Below, piece after piece: positions 1 to 9,602 of a stretch of 64,000 nucleotides of DNA. Both the position numbers and the translations under genes were made by a program. The stretch comes from Plicaturopsis crispa FD-325 SS-3 (taxonomy: Eukaryota > Basidiomycota > Agaricomycetes > Amylocorticiales > Amylocorticiaceae): NCBI GenBank assembly GCA_000827205.1, contig KN832556.1, positions 1,978,969 through 2,042,968 of the forward strand, in the 5' to 3' direction. The number at the start of each line of letters is the position of its first letter. Positions within the stretch are counted from its first letter, which is position 1. Below the pieces are notes generated by a model. That model was not told the origin of the DNA. It was given only the letters and a program-made list of their open reading frames with translations, and ran no database searches.

Positions 1-406
1 TGCCAGCGGTGAGTCCGAATTACATTGCTCGAAGTTCATGAATCATATCACTCAATATTCTAACACAGCTGCGACCTCCGCTAGAGCTTCGAATCGTCGC
101 GGGTCAGGAACGAGTGGTTTTGTCCAGGGCTCGGTTACGGTTGTGCCCGTGCAGACATCGGGTTCGGTTGCCAATGCACCGTCTGGTTCCGGTTCCGGTT
201 CGACACTCCCTGCATCTCTCACTTCCAGCTATACCAGTCACGGTGTGCCTCAAGGAGATCACGATATCGTCGTGATGGAGCCGTCCCCCAGCACTCCGCA
301 TCGACGCTCGCAGACTCCACGCCGCCATCCGCGAACGCCGCGTGCACACCCCGCGGACGGAGGTTTCAAGAAACCGCCCGCGCCCAGTAAAAACCCGTGG
401 AATTGA
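1..406 (+). CDS. 3' end of an unidentified gene (partial)
   Basis: This is the tail of a gene entering from the left edge. A short intron fits at 9-68: it starts GTGAGT and ends CTAACACAG. The last exon, 69-406, then reads a low-complexity Ser/Thr/Gly/Pro tail. It has a run of Gly-Ser repeats, an SPSTPHRRSQTPRRHPRTP-like stretch of proline-directed phosphosite-like motifs, and ends in a basic segment closing SKNPWN. No domain is visible. Such basic SP/TP-rich tails are common in fungal nuclear regulators, but that is only an inference. The product is unknown. Confidence 0.5.
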   Translation, partial: ASGESELHCSKFMNHITQYSNTAATSARASNRRGSGTSGFVQGSVTVVPVQTSGSVANAPSGSGSGSTLPASLTSSYTSHGVPQGDHDIVVMEPSPSTPHRRSQTPRRHPRTPRAHPADGGFKKPPAPSKNPWN

Positions 407-1585
407 CGGCTCACTCGCACTACCGGCCGTACCCTCGCCCCCACTGAATCCATTTTGGATACACTCTCGTCAATTTTACTCCGTACTTTTTGAAATCGCA
501 CATCCATTCACTTACTCTGATGCCACATTTACTTCTACAACACCGTTCCCTACATTAATTGTACCGTCCATGATCATGACTCCTCATTCTTCGCCGTTAA
601 TCCCCGCACAGCCATCCCCTCTGGACTTTACCTACAAGCTACCTTACACACCCAGGAAAATATATCCTTAATGTTTACGGATTTGACTCTGTCGACGTTC
701 GCTGGACGACTGACAACCTTGAATCGATGCCCCGGCGTCGGGCGGGTTTCTTTTGAACGGTTATGCCGATTTTTTTCATTTTCGAGATGGTTCAGCTGGT
801 CCTGAATAATTGAGCACCTATTTTCTTATCGAGGGACGTTCTCCTAAGCTTCAAAATGTATACCAATGCCTTTTCTGCATGTTCTTTGTCCTGTAGATGG
901 TCTCAAAACGAGTCTCAGGGGCGTATATATTACCGTGCGGCGAGCTGAAAGCTCGATAACATCGGCGAGATTTTGCAAGTCAATTCCGAAAGCCGGCCAA
1001 ACTTCCGAAGGTCGCTCGCGGCTGTCTTCCTCACTCAGACCATAATCATCAGCACTCGTACTCAAACTCTGGACGTTGACCTCCTGCTTGCTTTCGTCGT
1101 ACTCGCCCTCGCCAACGTCTCCGAGAGCGCTCTCCTCTCGGGCTCCGCATCGCACGCACCACGACCCCTGCGCGCATACCTAGGTTTAAGTTTGCCTGTA
1201 CAGCTTCAACTATACCAGCAATTCTTCGTAAGGTGAGCTCAGCTTTTACCTGTGACGACAATAGCACATCGCTTGGCGGCGTTGATCGCCAGGCGACCTC
1301 CGGTGCAGATCGCGCCGCCAAGCGCTTGCGCCGTCACTGTTTAAGTTTTGTCCTCTGTATTTGAGCTAATCGTGTTTACCTCTTATTTCAGAGACAAAGC
1401 ACGTCTGCGATTGCGGTGGGATAGGGTACAGCAAGATGGTCAGTGTTTTTCTCGGTACAGACCCTTCACCAAAATTGAAACCACGGCAGTCCACGTCTTC
1501 GCACCACGACAACGCCAGCAACGCCAGCACACGCCCCGCACACTCGACACGCCCTGCGCATTCGACGCCTGCCGCGATGCGGCTG
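407..1585. other. Gene-poor stretch, nothing recognised
   Basis: Only short open frames occur on either strand, without a family motif. A minus-strand frame around 844-1155 (acidic, Ser/Asp/Glu-rich) has some coding look but no convincing start or splice partners. The first 300 bases are probably the 3' flank of the gene at the left edge. Confidence 0.4.
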
Positions 1586-1586
1586 A

Positions 1587-2518
1587 CCCGCCCATCGCCG
1601 CGCCGCTCAGGCCTACGCCCACGCCGCGCAGCAAAGCGTCGATTTCGCCGCAGTTGCCTTTCTCTTTGCCAGCCAAGTGCTCGCCGCACCCATGCCCATG
1701 CCCATGATGGTACGTTTATCTAGCCAATGTAATGGGAGTACTGATGTGATGGAAATGCGGTGCTTTAGCGCGAGCTGCAGTCACGCGAGCCGCAGCCCAT
1801 TGACACCATCCCTGCCTACGTGAAGCGCGCGGTTGTTGCAGAATAGGTCGCTGCAAATTCGGGCGAGAATGGTGAAATTGTCCCCTACAAGCGCGACGTC
1901 ATTCCCGCGCAAGTAGCCACGAAGTCGGGCGCCAACGGCGCGATTGTTCCCTACAAGCGCGGCGTCATCCCCGCCCGACGGACAACGAGGCCGCAGACGT
2001 CATGCTCTTCCTCGCCACCTCCCCCTCCCCCGCCTGGCCTAGCGCGACACGCGACCAAGCCGCCTTCCGCACCCTCCGAGCCGGCGCTCGCGGGCGAACA
2101 AGGGCACAAGAGGAACCGCAGCGGAGAAGGTAGCTTCGGCAGCAGTTTAGGGACCATCAGCGATATAGGCATGAACGATGCCAAACAGCCGTTGCGCCTC
2201 GCTGCGGTGCCTACGCTGCCCGGGCCGACTGACGAGGAAGAGAGCGGCGGCGGCGGCAGTTTGAATGTCGTACCGCCTAGGACGCCCCCGCAGGCGCAGC
2301 TGCTGCCTCCGGCGCCCCTGCCCCAATCGCAGCAGTCGCCGCTCCCGCGCACGCACAGCTCGCCGGGGAAGACGGCCACGACGCCTGGGAGCTCGCTCAA
2401 CCTCGGCGACTTCATCAACGTCTCGCCGATGCCGTCTGCGGGCGCGGGCGTGCGCGAGCGGCGGCTGTTTGGGAAGATATATGCACTTGCACTGTTTCTA
2501 TATTGTCGCTCTTCGTAG
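1587..2518 (+). pseudogene. Repeat-bearing secreted-protein-like relic with Lys-Arg sites, running into a Pro/Ser-rich region
   Basis: A frame at 1641-1709 reads a hydrophobic, signal-peptide-like stretch (AAVAFLFASQVLAAPMP). A good intron follows at 1710-1768 (GTACGT to CTTTAG). The next exon reads two to three imperfect copies of a short unit centred on NGEIVPYKR-DVIPA and NGAIVPYKR-GVIPA, each with a dibasic Lys-Arg. Signal peptide plus KR-bounded repeats is the plan of Kex2-processed fungal repeat proteins. Downstream the same frame turns into a Pro/Ser-rich nuclear-looking segment that includes SSLNLGDFINVSPMP. No start codon suits the hydrophobic exon and the whole reading is not continuous, so this looks like a broken or chimeric relic. 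The function is unknown. Confidence 0.35.
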
Positions 2519-2890
2519 TCCTCCACATTGCATCCAATATATATATGCTCGATGTACTGCGCAGTGCAAACTATGTATTCTATGGCTTACTAGACAACAT
2601 CTGGTACACTTGATGGATCTATGGTGGTCTCCTAAAGCCTTGCAGCAGCTACGACCTATAATACTTTTTCCTGATGAATGCCGGTCTGTGTCGGAGACTA
2701 GCCTTACCGTTACATTCAAGTTAGTCCAGCTGAACGGCCTTAGTACTAGCAATCACGCGCACGGGTACACACTTCAAATTAAATGGCTAACTTTGCGCGC
2801 GCATGGAGTGGGAAGACATCAGATTTTGTGCGCTATCAATGAAAAGGTTTGCGCAGATGACTTCAAAGTTGCGCTTTTGCGCTTTTGAAT
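2519..2890. other. Unassigned AT-richer stretch
   Basis: No gene is recognised. The base composition is AT-richer than its neighbours. It ends in a T/G/C-rich stretch with the word GCGCTTTTGCGCTTTT, directly before a tandem duplication. It could be old repeat sequence separating the relic upstream from the coiled-coil gene downstream. Confidence 0.4.
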
Positions 2891-2934
2891 AAAAGTGCAT
2901 TTGGACCGTCATAAAAGTGCATTTGGACCGTCAT
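2891..2934. repeat. Perfect tandem duplication of a 22-bp unit
   Basis: Two identical 22-bp copies lie head to tail at 2891-2912 and 2913-2934. Each begins AAAAGTGCATTTGG and ends ACCGTCAT. The duplication touches the first codons of the open frame of the coiled-coil gene, so it may be the edge of an inserted element or a replication-slippage product. Confidence 0.85.
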
Positions 2935-4427
2935 ACACACCGACTACCCCGTCGCAACCCAAGACGCCCCAATTAAGCGTTCCATCCTCCGTACCCGTCG
3001 TCCCTCTGCCTCCGCAACCCGTACAAACGGGATCACACCCGGCGCCTGTCCCTTCTCAGCCACCATCCCTGCTGCAATCCATGTATGTCCTACGAACACC
3101 GCATGTGCGCAACTCCCCAGCCCCACCTTCCCAATTGCCATCCGATCTGAGAAATAACGCGCCGCCACCAATAACATCGCCGCGTTTGCAAACCTCTGTG
3201 TCTGCGCAGGGACTTCTAACAGGACCCCGGCGTATCCTATGTAACGTCCGATCCATTTGCGTACATTTTTGGTCCCAAAAATGTGCTGTAGTCCGATCCA
3301 TACGCGTACATAAATGCCAAAAAATCGACTTGTGTACGATCCTGAGCGCGTACATTCACCAAGCGTCGGTTGCAACGTCCGATCGGGTTGGCGTACATGA
3401 ACGGTCCATTTTTGCCCTCGAAAGCCGATATACAGGGAGATTACCTATATAAATTAGCCTATGTGCACGGGCAAAAAAAATTGGCCCGAGACACCCTCAA
3501 ATTGCCCTCAAACGCCTCGCGCGAGGGGGTCCTCGTGTTTTCACCTTGTATCCGGATTTCGTACATTTATGGCCCGATTTAGGGTGGTCCGATATTTTAG
3601 CGTACATTTCATGCTCAAAAGTGCGCGTACATTTTCGCCAAAATCCAGCGTTTGCGGATCGGACATACTTCAGTATATGCCGGGGTCCTCTTCTAACGCC
3701 TGTGAGCCGGCCAGAATCCGCGCCCATTCCGAATCATATTTCGTCCTCTCTAGCTTCGCCAGCGGAGAACTCCCGCCCCGATCAAACCAGCAGGCCTGTC
3801 CCTGGCGCTCCCGCTGTATCACCGGTGCCGCCTACAACGCTGTCAAGCTCTCAGACTACAGAACCGAGTAGCCTTGAACGGAATGCGTTGCCGACAAAAG
3901 CCCTGGACGCACCTCTTTCAAATGCAGAGACTGCCTTCATCTCTGTAGACGAAAACCATCCGCGAACAAATTCTAACATAGGTATGCATCAATCGAATAT
4001 CGACAACTGTTTGCTCAACTAACGGGCACTTGCTTCGCTTCGCTATGAAGTAGTCGTACCCCGGGCTAAAATACCCAGCGGCGATCCTAACTTGAGCCAA
4101 GAGGTCATGCGCCATCTCGACATGCTTGAAGCACATTGGGAATCACAGCACGCGTGCATGACAGCGTTGGACGCCGAGGTAAATTTGTTCCGAGGTAGAG
4201 TAGCCGAGCGCGACCATACAGTCGTCGCGCTCAACAGCAGAAATGGCGCATTGGAGGATTCGATCAGGGAGAAGACGCAACGTCTGGAAAATGTCCAAAG
4301 GCAGTTGAAGCGCACGAGGGAGGGATTGCTTTTGCTGGCACAAGGCGACGTCGGTGATGGTGAGGACAAGGGGGACATGGAACCCGGGCAGGGCTCTAAG
4401 AGGCGGCGTATTGAAGCAGGAGCGTAG
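2895..4427 (+). pseudogene. Proline-rich coiled-coil protein gene interrupted by a MITE
   Basis: The exon from about 2937 reads a Pro/Ser/Thr-rich, disordered sequence (PTTPSQPKTPQLS, PVVPLPPQPVQTGSHP) to 3220. A MITE sits at 3221-3689, and the same kind of sequence resumes in phase after it (PVSRPESAPIPNHISSS). A 69-bp intron at 3982-4050 leads into the last exon. That exon encodes a coiled coil with regular heptads (about 80 residues from MRHLDMLEAHW to QLKRTREGLLLL), an acidic patch and a basic KRRRIEAGA end that resembles a nuclear localisation signal. The start is not visible, and a tandem duplication sits at the upstream edge. Unless the MITE is spliced out, this allele should be disrupted. 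The family was not recognised; a nuclear adaptor role is only an inference. Confidence 0.55.
3221..3689. mobile_element. hAT-type MITE (469 bp) inside a coding exon
   Basis: The ends are inverted repeats: AGGACCCCGGCGTAT at the left and the reverse complement of AGGACCCCGGCATAT at the right (14 of 15 match). An identical 8-bp sequence, CTTCTAAC, flanks both ends (3213-3220 and 3690-3697), as expected of hAT transposition. Further inside, both halves carry CGTCCGATC and GCGTACATTT words in opposite orientation, so the element can fold back on itself. It has no transposase and is non-autonomous. The near-identical termini and perfect target duplication suggest a fairly recent insertion. Confidence 0.9.
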
Positions 4428-4655
4428 GCTCCAAGATCGCAATCAGTATGTCTTGATTTTATATCTCATCCATACGCACATAGCGGCAGGTCTTGCTTGA
4501 TTAATGTGTACCCTTGGTTTTATTTCTGAGCAATTGTTACATTAGATCACGGCTTCTAGTTGTAAGAACGAAAAGGTGCTCAGCGCTCAGTGGCGTTGCG
4601 ACGGGTATAAGTAAGAATCGTGCTCGTTACCTTACGCTGCCTCAACCTACATATT

Positions 4656-6159
4656 TCACTTTTCTGCGTCCCGAGGAGAATCAGCGCCCGCAGAGGCTCC
4701 GGACGGTGGGCCCACGTCCTTTTTGACTTTTCCCGCCTCCTCAAAATCGGGTTCGTTCCGGTACACAACAGGAACCCAGTTCTTGCCGTTGGCAACAACA
4801 TGGAGGAGGTCATGGCGCGAGCTACGTATGAATCCATCCGATGAGTACGCACTAGCATGACGGGAATAGCAATAGGAAGCGTACTAATTGCCCATGGGGT
4901 CAGCAATGAGCTTCACCTCGTCAATCTTGTCGAGGGAGATGTTGGCATACAGAATGGTCTCAACGTCCGGCTCGGCCTTCGCGAGTGTAGAGCCATCTGG
5001 GCCATAAATCTACATATGCACACACTCGGTATATGAGAATGATTTACCAGAAAAAGACCTGGCTCACCTGCGAGAATCCGCCACCGGGGAAAACCGCCCA
5101 GGGGAAGTTCGTGAGCTTCATTTTTTCCGCGCCTGCGGGGCTGACTATCTGGCACCCTGTGAGACCGAAGCATGCGCCCTCCATCGCAACCAATTGTGTC
5201 ATGCGTGCGGACGCCTCGCCACTGATAATGTACGGTGCACCATTTATTCCTGCAGGGAAGGCGGGCCACCAGCCACCAACGAAGATTTGGGGGTTCTGGG
5301 AGTAGAAGTGCGCTTTGAGGGCGGGCTATGTTGTTCGATATGTTAGTGAATATCTTATTGTACGGTGCTAGCCTGAAAAGACCTGAATGTGCTCCCAGCA
5401 GTTCAGACTTCCGAGTCGACCATATTGCGTCTGGACGACGTTGTATATAGATTGTGCTTGAACGCGTGAACAAGGCTCGTTAGTGTTAGTATTGCCTCCA
5501 TTAATATGAACAACACTCACCACGCCCATCCCCAAAGATCGTCTTCTCGTAGTGGGTGGGCTGCACAATGGGCGCTACTCAGATAGACGCGCCTACTGTC
5601 AATTCGGAATACGCGTACCTTGATTTTGTGACGGTGGTTGAGGATTTGACCGTCATTACCAATGGTTACCTGAGCGATGTAGAGAGAGCCGGCATCGCGC
5701 TCTGAGAAGCCCAGGACAATAGTAACACCGGCTTTCTTGACCGCCTCGCGTATACGGTCCATCTCGGGCGATTGCAGGGGAAGAGAGTTTGCCTGGTATT
5801 GCTTCAAGACTTCCTTGGTAGTGATGAAGTCATTTGCCCAAGGCGTCCAGGGATACCCTACATGACATTGCGAGCAATGAGGGTGACATTTGAATCACGA
5901 TGGCGATATAAGTGCGTACCAGGTATGAACACCTCGGGAAACCCGATAATTTTCGCGCCGTTAGAGGCGGCCTCGTCGATAATCGAGATGGTCTTTTGAA
6001 CGCTGCCTTCAAGATCAAGCCAAGCGCTGTGTAGCACACAACAAGGAGTCAGATAGTGAGAAACACAGATCACCCTGGAAAGACGTACGGCTCAGCTTGA
6101 ACTGCGGCTACCGTGAACCCGCGGGTGTCGGCGTTCGAGGGCGTGAGTGTCACTGGCAT
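4656..6159 (-). CDS. Nitrilase (carbon-nitrogen hydrolase superfamily)
   Basis: This enzyme hydrolyses a nitrile to the acid and ammonia, or cyanide to formamide in the sister group. All three catalytic residues are visible: Glu in [15 protein letters not shown], Lys in HRHKIKPTHYEK and Cys in [10 protein letters not shown]. The spliced protein starts MPVTLTPSN with [13 protein letters not shown], typical of the family. It ends with the nitrilase tail [20 protein letters not shown] and a charged C-terminus. There are at least six short introns, for example 6027-6088, 5858-5919 and 4822-4884. The last donor lies inside an apparent stop (AATTA|GTACGC), so retention of that intron would end the protein early. 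The substrate cannot be told from sequence; aliphatic nitrilase or cyanide hydratase are both possible. It is transcribed toward the coiled-coil gene. Confidence 0.9.
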
Positions 6160-7247
6160 TTTGAAGCTGGTCTTTGCGTGTTTGTCAAGTTGCAGTCGCT
6201 GTGGATTTCAACCTGATGTGTTGAGGGCCTTTAAGTATGGCCGGCTTATACACAAGCAACCTGCTGCGAGAGGTCGATCGAAAAATCATCTACACCTGCC
6301 GGAACCACACGGAAATCGTTACGTGCCGTCTGACCAGCGTCCGACCTGCATAGTCTCCTGACATGGGTGTAGAAGGCACGAGCGTGTCCAATCGGTGTGA
6401 GTATCACTCAGCACCCGTTCTTCGTGCCTTCGCAAGTCGATGTCGACGTTGCCCGTGTTCCGTTTTCGAGCGAAAGAAGCCAAATAGGCCCTGCTGGACA
6501 GGGGATTTGACGTGTTAAAATAAGCAAGGCACTGCCAATCGATATTCTGCAAGATCTATGGAAGTAGCCAAGCGTATGGTGCTCACCTTCAATGCGTGTC
6601 CCTCCAGACAGAATTGCAGCTCTCGCATCCTCGTGCCTCGGGGCATTCCGGCGTGCCCGGTACCACGATGTTTGCGTTCTTGCGACATCGTGCCCAGAAA
6701 CCTCTGCGTGGGTACGAGAGACGGTGGGTTCCTGCCGTCGCCGTCCGCCACGGCGAGTAATTACATGTCCTTGAGCGATGCAAACGCATTCGACGCGGAC
6801 CCCCTCAGGTAGCCCTCGAATCTGGAAATAGATGTTCAGGATAGGCAGGTGTTTGGGCGTGTGGATCCGGAGCCTGCGAAGAAGAATTGACCCATTCTCA
6901 TTCTTAGGCGAGTCCATGGCGAGACGCGGCGTACGTGGTTTACGCAAACATTGTTCTAAACCGAATCCTACTGTGGGAAAGGTATGCCATCAGTGGTCAG
7001 TGGCAGTCGTAGACCTGGGAGACGGAGGGGAAATACAAGAAGTGACTCGAAGCAGTCCCGAAAAATGGTTAGACTGCTGGGGTTCCCTACGAACGCCGTG
7101 CCAAATCGTCAATACGCCAACAGGAGCAAACATTCACGAGAGTTTTCCTCCTGTATTCGCAGCTGAAGGCAACCCGCGAGGCTGCAAATTTTGGAGAAGC
7201 GAGTGTATATGGTCAATATAATGATAATGTAATTGACATACTGAATG
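6160..7247. other. 1.1 kb without a recognised gene
   Basis: This is the upstream side of the nitrilase and the downstream side of the Mmc1-like gene. Minus-strand frames around 6408-6947 are open for up to 179 codons but read basic, Arg-rich, low-similarity sequence without motif or good splice sites. They look like chance frames in GC-rich DNA or the remains of a lost gene. Confidence 0.4.
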
Positions 7248-9220
7248 TTATGCTTTCGCATCTACCCTGAGCACCTTCCGCGCGTCCGCCTCAAGAACCC
7301 CGACTTCATCTCTCAGGGCACCGATCTCCTCCCGTCGCGCGTCCAAGCGCCCCTCCAAATCCCCAATAGCATGCGCCGCGACGAGGGTCACGCGCTCGCG
7401 AACAGTCGTGTCCAACGCGTCCTCGAGGTCACGCCCTAAGCCCTCGCCAACGCGCCCCCAGTCCGCCCACCACCGCCTCTGCGCCCGTGCCCACGCACTT
7501 GCGGCCCAGTTCGCCCCGCCGAGCGCAAGGAGCGCGCCCCCTGCGAGGGACACTTCCGCGCCGAGCTCCATCCACCCGTATCCGTACGAGGCGGCGAGTG
7601 CACTGGCGATCCCGCTGCCCCACGCACCGGCGACGGTGCGCTGGGCGGCTATGTGCAGGCGGGCAGTGGGGGCGTGCAGCTGCGCGAGGCGCGCGTGCAG
7701 TGGGGCGGTGAGGGAGGTGCTGGGGAGTGCAGGGACAGCGAGCTGCTGCAGTGCGTTCAGGAGGAGGGGTGAGTGGAGCGGAGAGGAGGGTGATGGGATG
7801 GTTTGCGAGATGGTGGTGCTGTTGAGAGTGTCTCGGAGTGCGGAGAGCCGCCCGGTGTGGATGAGTAGCTGTGAATCGATGTTTATATGTGATACAGATG
7901 GCAGGATCTGCGAACTCACTTGTCTTTCCAGCTCTTTACACCAAACCTTCTGAGCCGCTGCATCCACGAGCGCGCTAATGTCATCGACGCTCCGCATCAC
8001 GTTCCATAAGCTCATGACATTGAGGACACTGCGCATCCCCTTCTCCGCCTCTGTTATGGCCCTTTTCACTTGCTCTCCATCGACACCGAGAACCTCCTTC
8101 CGCACGCGTGCACGCGCTTCCTCCACCTCACCCTTCAGCACGTCTACGCGCGCGTAAACTTCGCGCACCTCTGCCTCCGCGTCGTCCAGCACCACACGCG
8201 CGGTACCCAGCGCACTTAGCACATGGGCCGCTGTTGTGCTTGCATAGAAATCACGTGGAGAGAGCGAGAGCAAGGGGCTTACAGTCTTGGTTAGCTCCGA
8301 GAGGTGGGATGCATTGAAGTCATCCTGGTAACGCTGTACCTCGCCACGCTCAAGTGCATGCAGCGCCCCGAGTGCCTGGGCAGGGTTGATAAACAGGATT
8401 GTGCATGAAGGGTTCAGTGCACGGAGAGCCGCGGCAAGGTCAGGTGGCGGAGGGTGGACCGTAAATACGATTGTGGAGTTGGGGTTCGACAGGGGGAGAT
8501 GCCGCGAGGCGAGGACGTCGGCTGGCGTCATGTTTAATGGGTTGCAGACGATGATGGATATGTCTGCGGAGAATAAGGGGGCGGCGGTAGATAGCTCAGC
8601 AATCTGGAGGGGAAGCGGAAAACGCTGGAGCCAGGGTGAAGGTATGCGGAGAACATCATCAGATGTGTTTTCTACTGAGCTCGTAGGCCTGGGTCATTGG
8701 AATTATGATTCAGTGCACCGAAATGTGAAGCTGAATACGTACTCGATAGTTAAAGTCCCCGTCGACGCGTCCGTGTTATTCCAGCGTTCGCGAAGCGTGG
8801 TACGGGCAGATTCATCGGACGTGAACGGGTCTTCCAGGAGTGCAGCGACGAGATCGCGAGCACCCGACCACTCATCCAGCCCGTACACTTTATGCGCGTC
8901 AATATTGTGACCACCAATACGGGTAAGAACACACCTGCTATTCGCGCATTCGTTCGGCGAGTATCGTGCAGCCCGGCCAGCAACTTGTCCCAGAACACTA
9001 GCGACTCTGTCTCGGTGCGTGCACGCTCAGGAGGGGGTAGGATGCGCGGTAAGAGCGCAGCTGTCTTGTGCAGCAGCGTCAGCGGCGTTGGTTTGGACTC
9101 GTCCGATCGAGAGGAGTATCTGCGCCTCGACTGGCGACAGCCCTGGGTGTGCAGGCATTTAGCGAGAACAGGAAATCGGCGAGATATGCGTTGCGGGGAG
9201 TTGGCCAGGCATATTGGCAT
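7248..9220 (-). CDS. Mitochondrial Mmc1-like protein (dynamin-related, cristae maintenance)
   Basis: The start at 9220 gives a strongly basic N-terminus without acids (MPICLANSPQRISRRFPVLAK) and an Arg-rich RQSRRRYSS stretch, a classic mitochondrial presequence. An exon follows with VYGLDEWSGARDLVAALLEDPF, then a long exon with alternating hydrophobic strands (ISIIVCNPLN, STIVFTV, CTILFINPAQAL) like the second half of a GTPase fold. A helical region with long coiled-coil stretches and a Gly/Ala-rich probable membrane-inserting segment (LAGGALLALGGANWAASAW) comes next, and the protein ends in a coiled coil. This matches fungal Mmc1-type proteins, degenerate dynamin relatives of the inner mitochondrial membrane. 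No P-loop was seen. Introns include about 7867-7920. The family is inferred from layout, not alignment. Confidence 0.6.
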
Positions 9221-9317
9221 CGCTTGCCCCAGGCAGGAAAAGAGATCCAGTCGGTATGATAGTTTGTGAGGGCAACTTGAGCGCAAACCTCTGGTTAGTC
9301 CGCGTAGTGAGTATGCA

Positions 9318-9430
9318 TAAAAGTATCAACGCAAACGGGGAATCGAACGGACGACCTCGCGCCTGCACGCGAGCTAATGCAAAACCAGCCCTAAACCTCA
9401 CGTGAACCACGCCTCGGCACACGCGCACCG
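9318..9430 (-). other. tRNA-like / Pol III-like remnant
   Basis: Read on the minus strand, this stretch has a perfect B-box-like GTTCGATTCC, preceded by a GC-rich hairpin (stem CTCGCG/CGCGAG at 9356-9373). A TGCCGAGG word resembling a class II tRNA A box lies further upstream, and a run of four T follows at 9319-9322. The T stem does not pair and no acceptor stem closes, so this is not a working tRNA as read. It could be a decayed tRNA gene or a tRNA-derived SINE head. Confidence 0.3.
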
Positions 9431-9602
9431 CCATCCTTTCACCGCCAAGTCGTCTTGCTCTAAACATTGTTTTTGGTTCCGTCTCTAATGCATAGGCGTA
9501 CAGCTCTTGTCCATTGAGACGCGTTCATTTTTGCTGATATACTTCTGTGCGCTCCCCGCAATACACCTGCTGAAGTCACCACGTCGCGGACACGTCTCAA
9601 GC

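Noticed and set aside
6408-6947. 179-codon minus-strand frame upstream of the nitrilase
   Set aside because: Arg-rich sequence with no recognisable motif; more likely a chance frame in GC-rich DNA.
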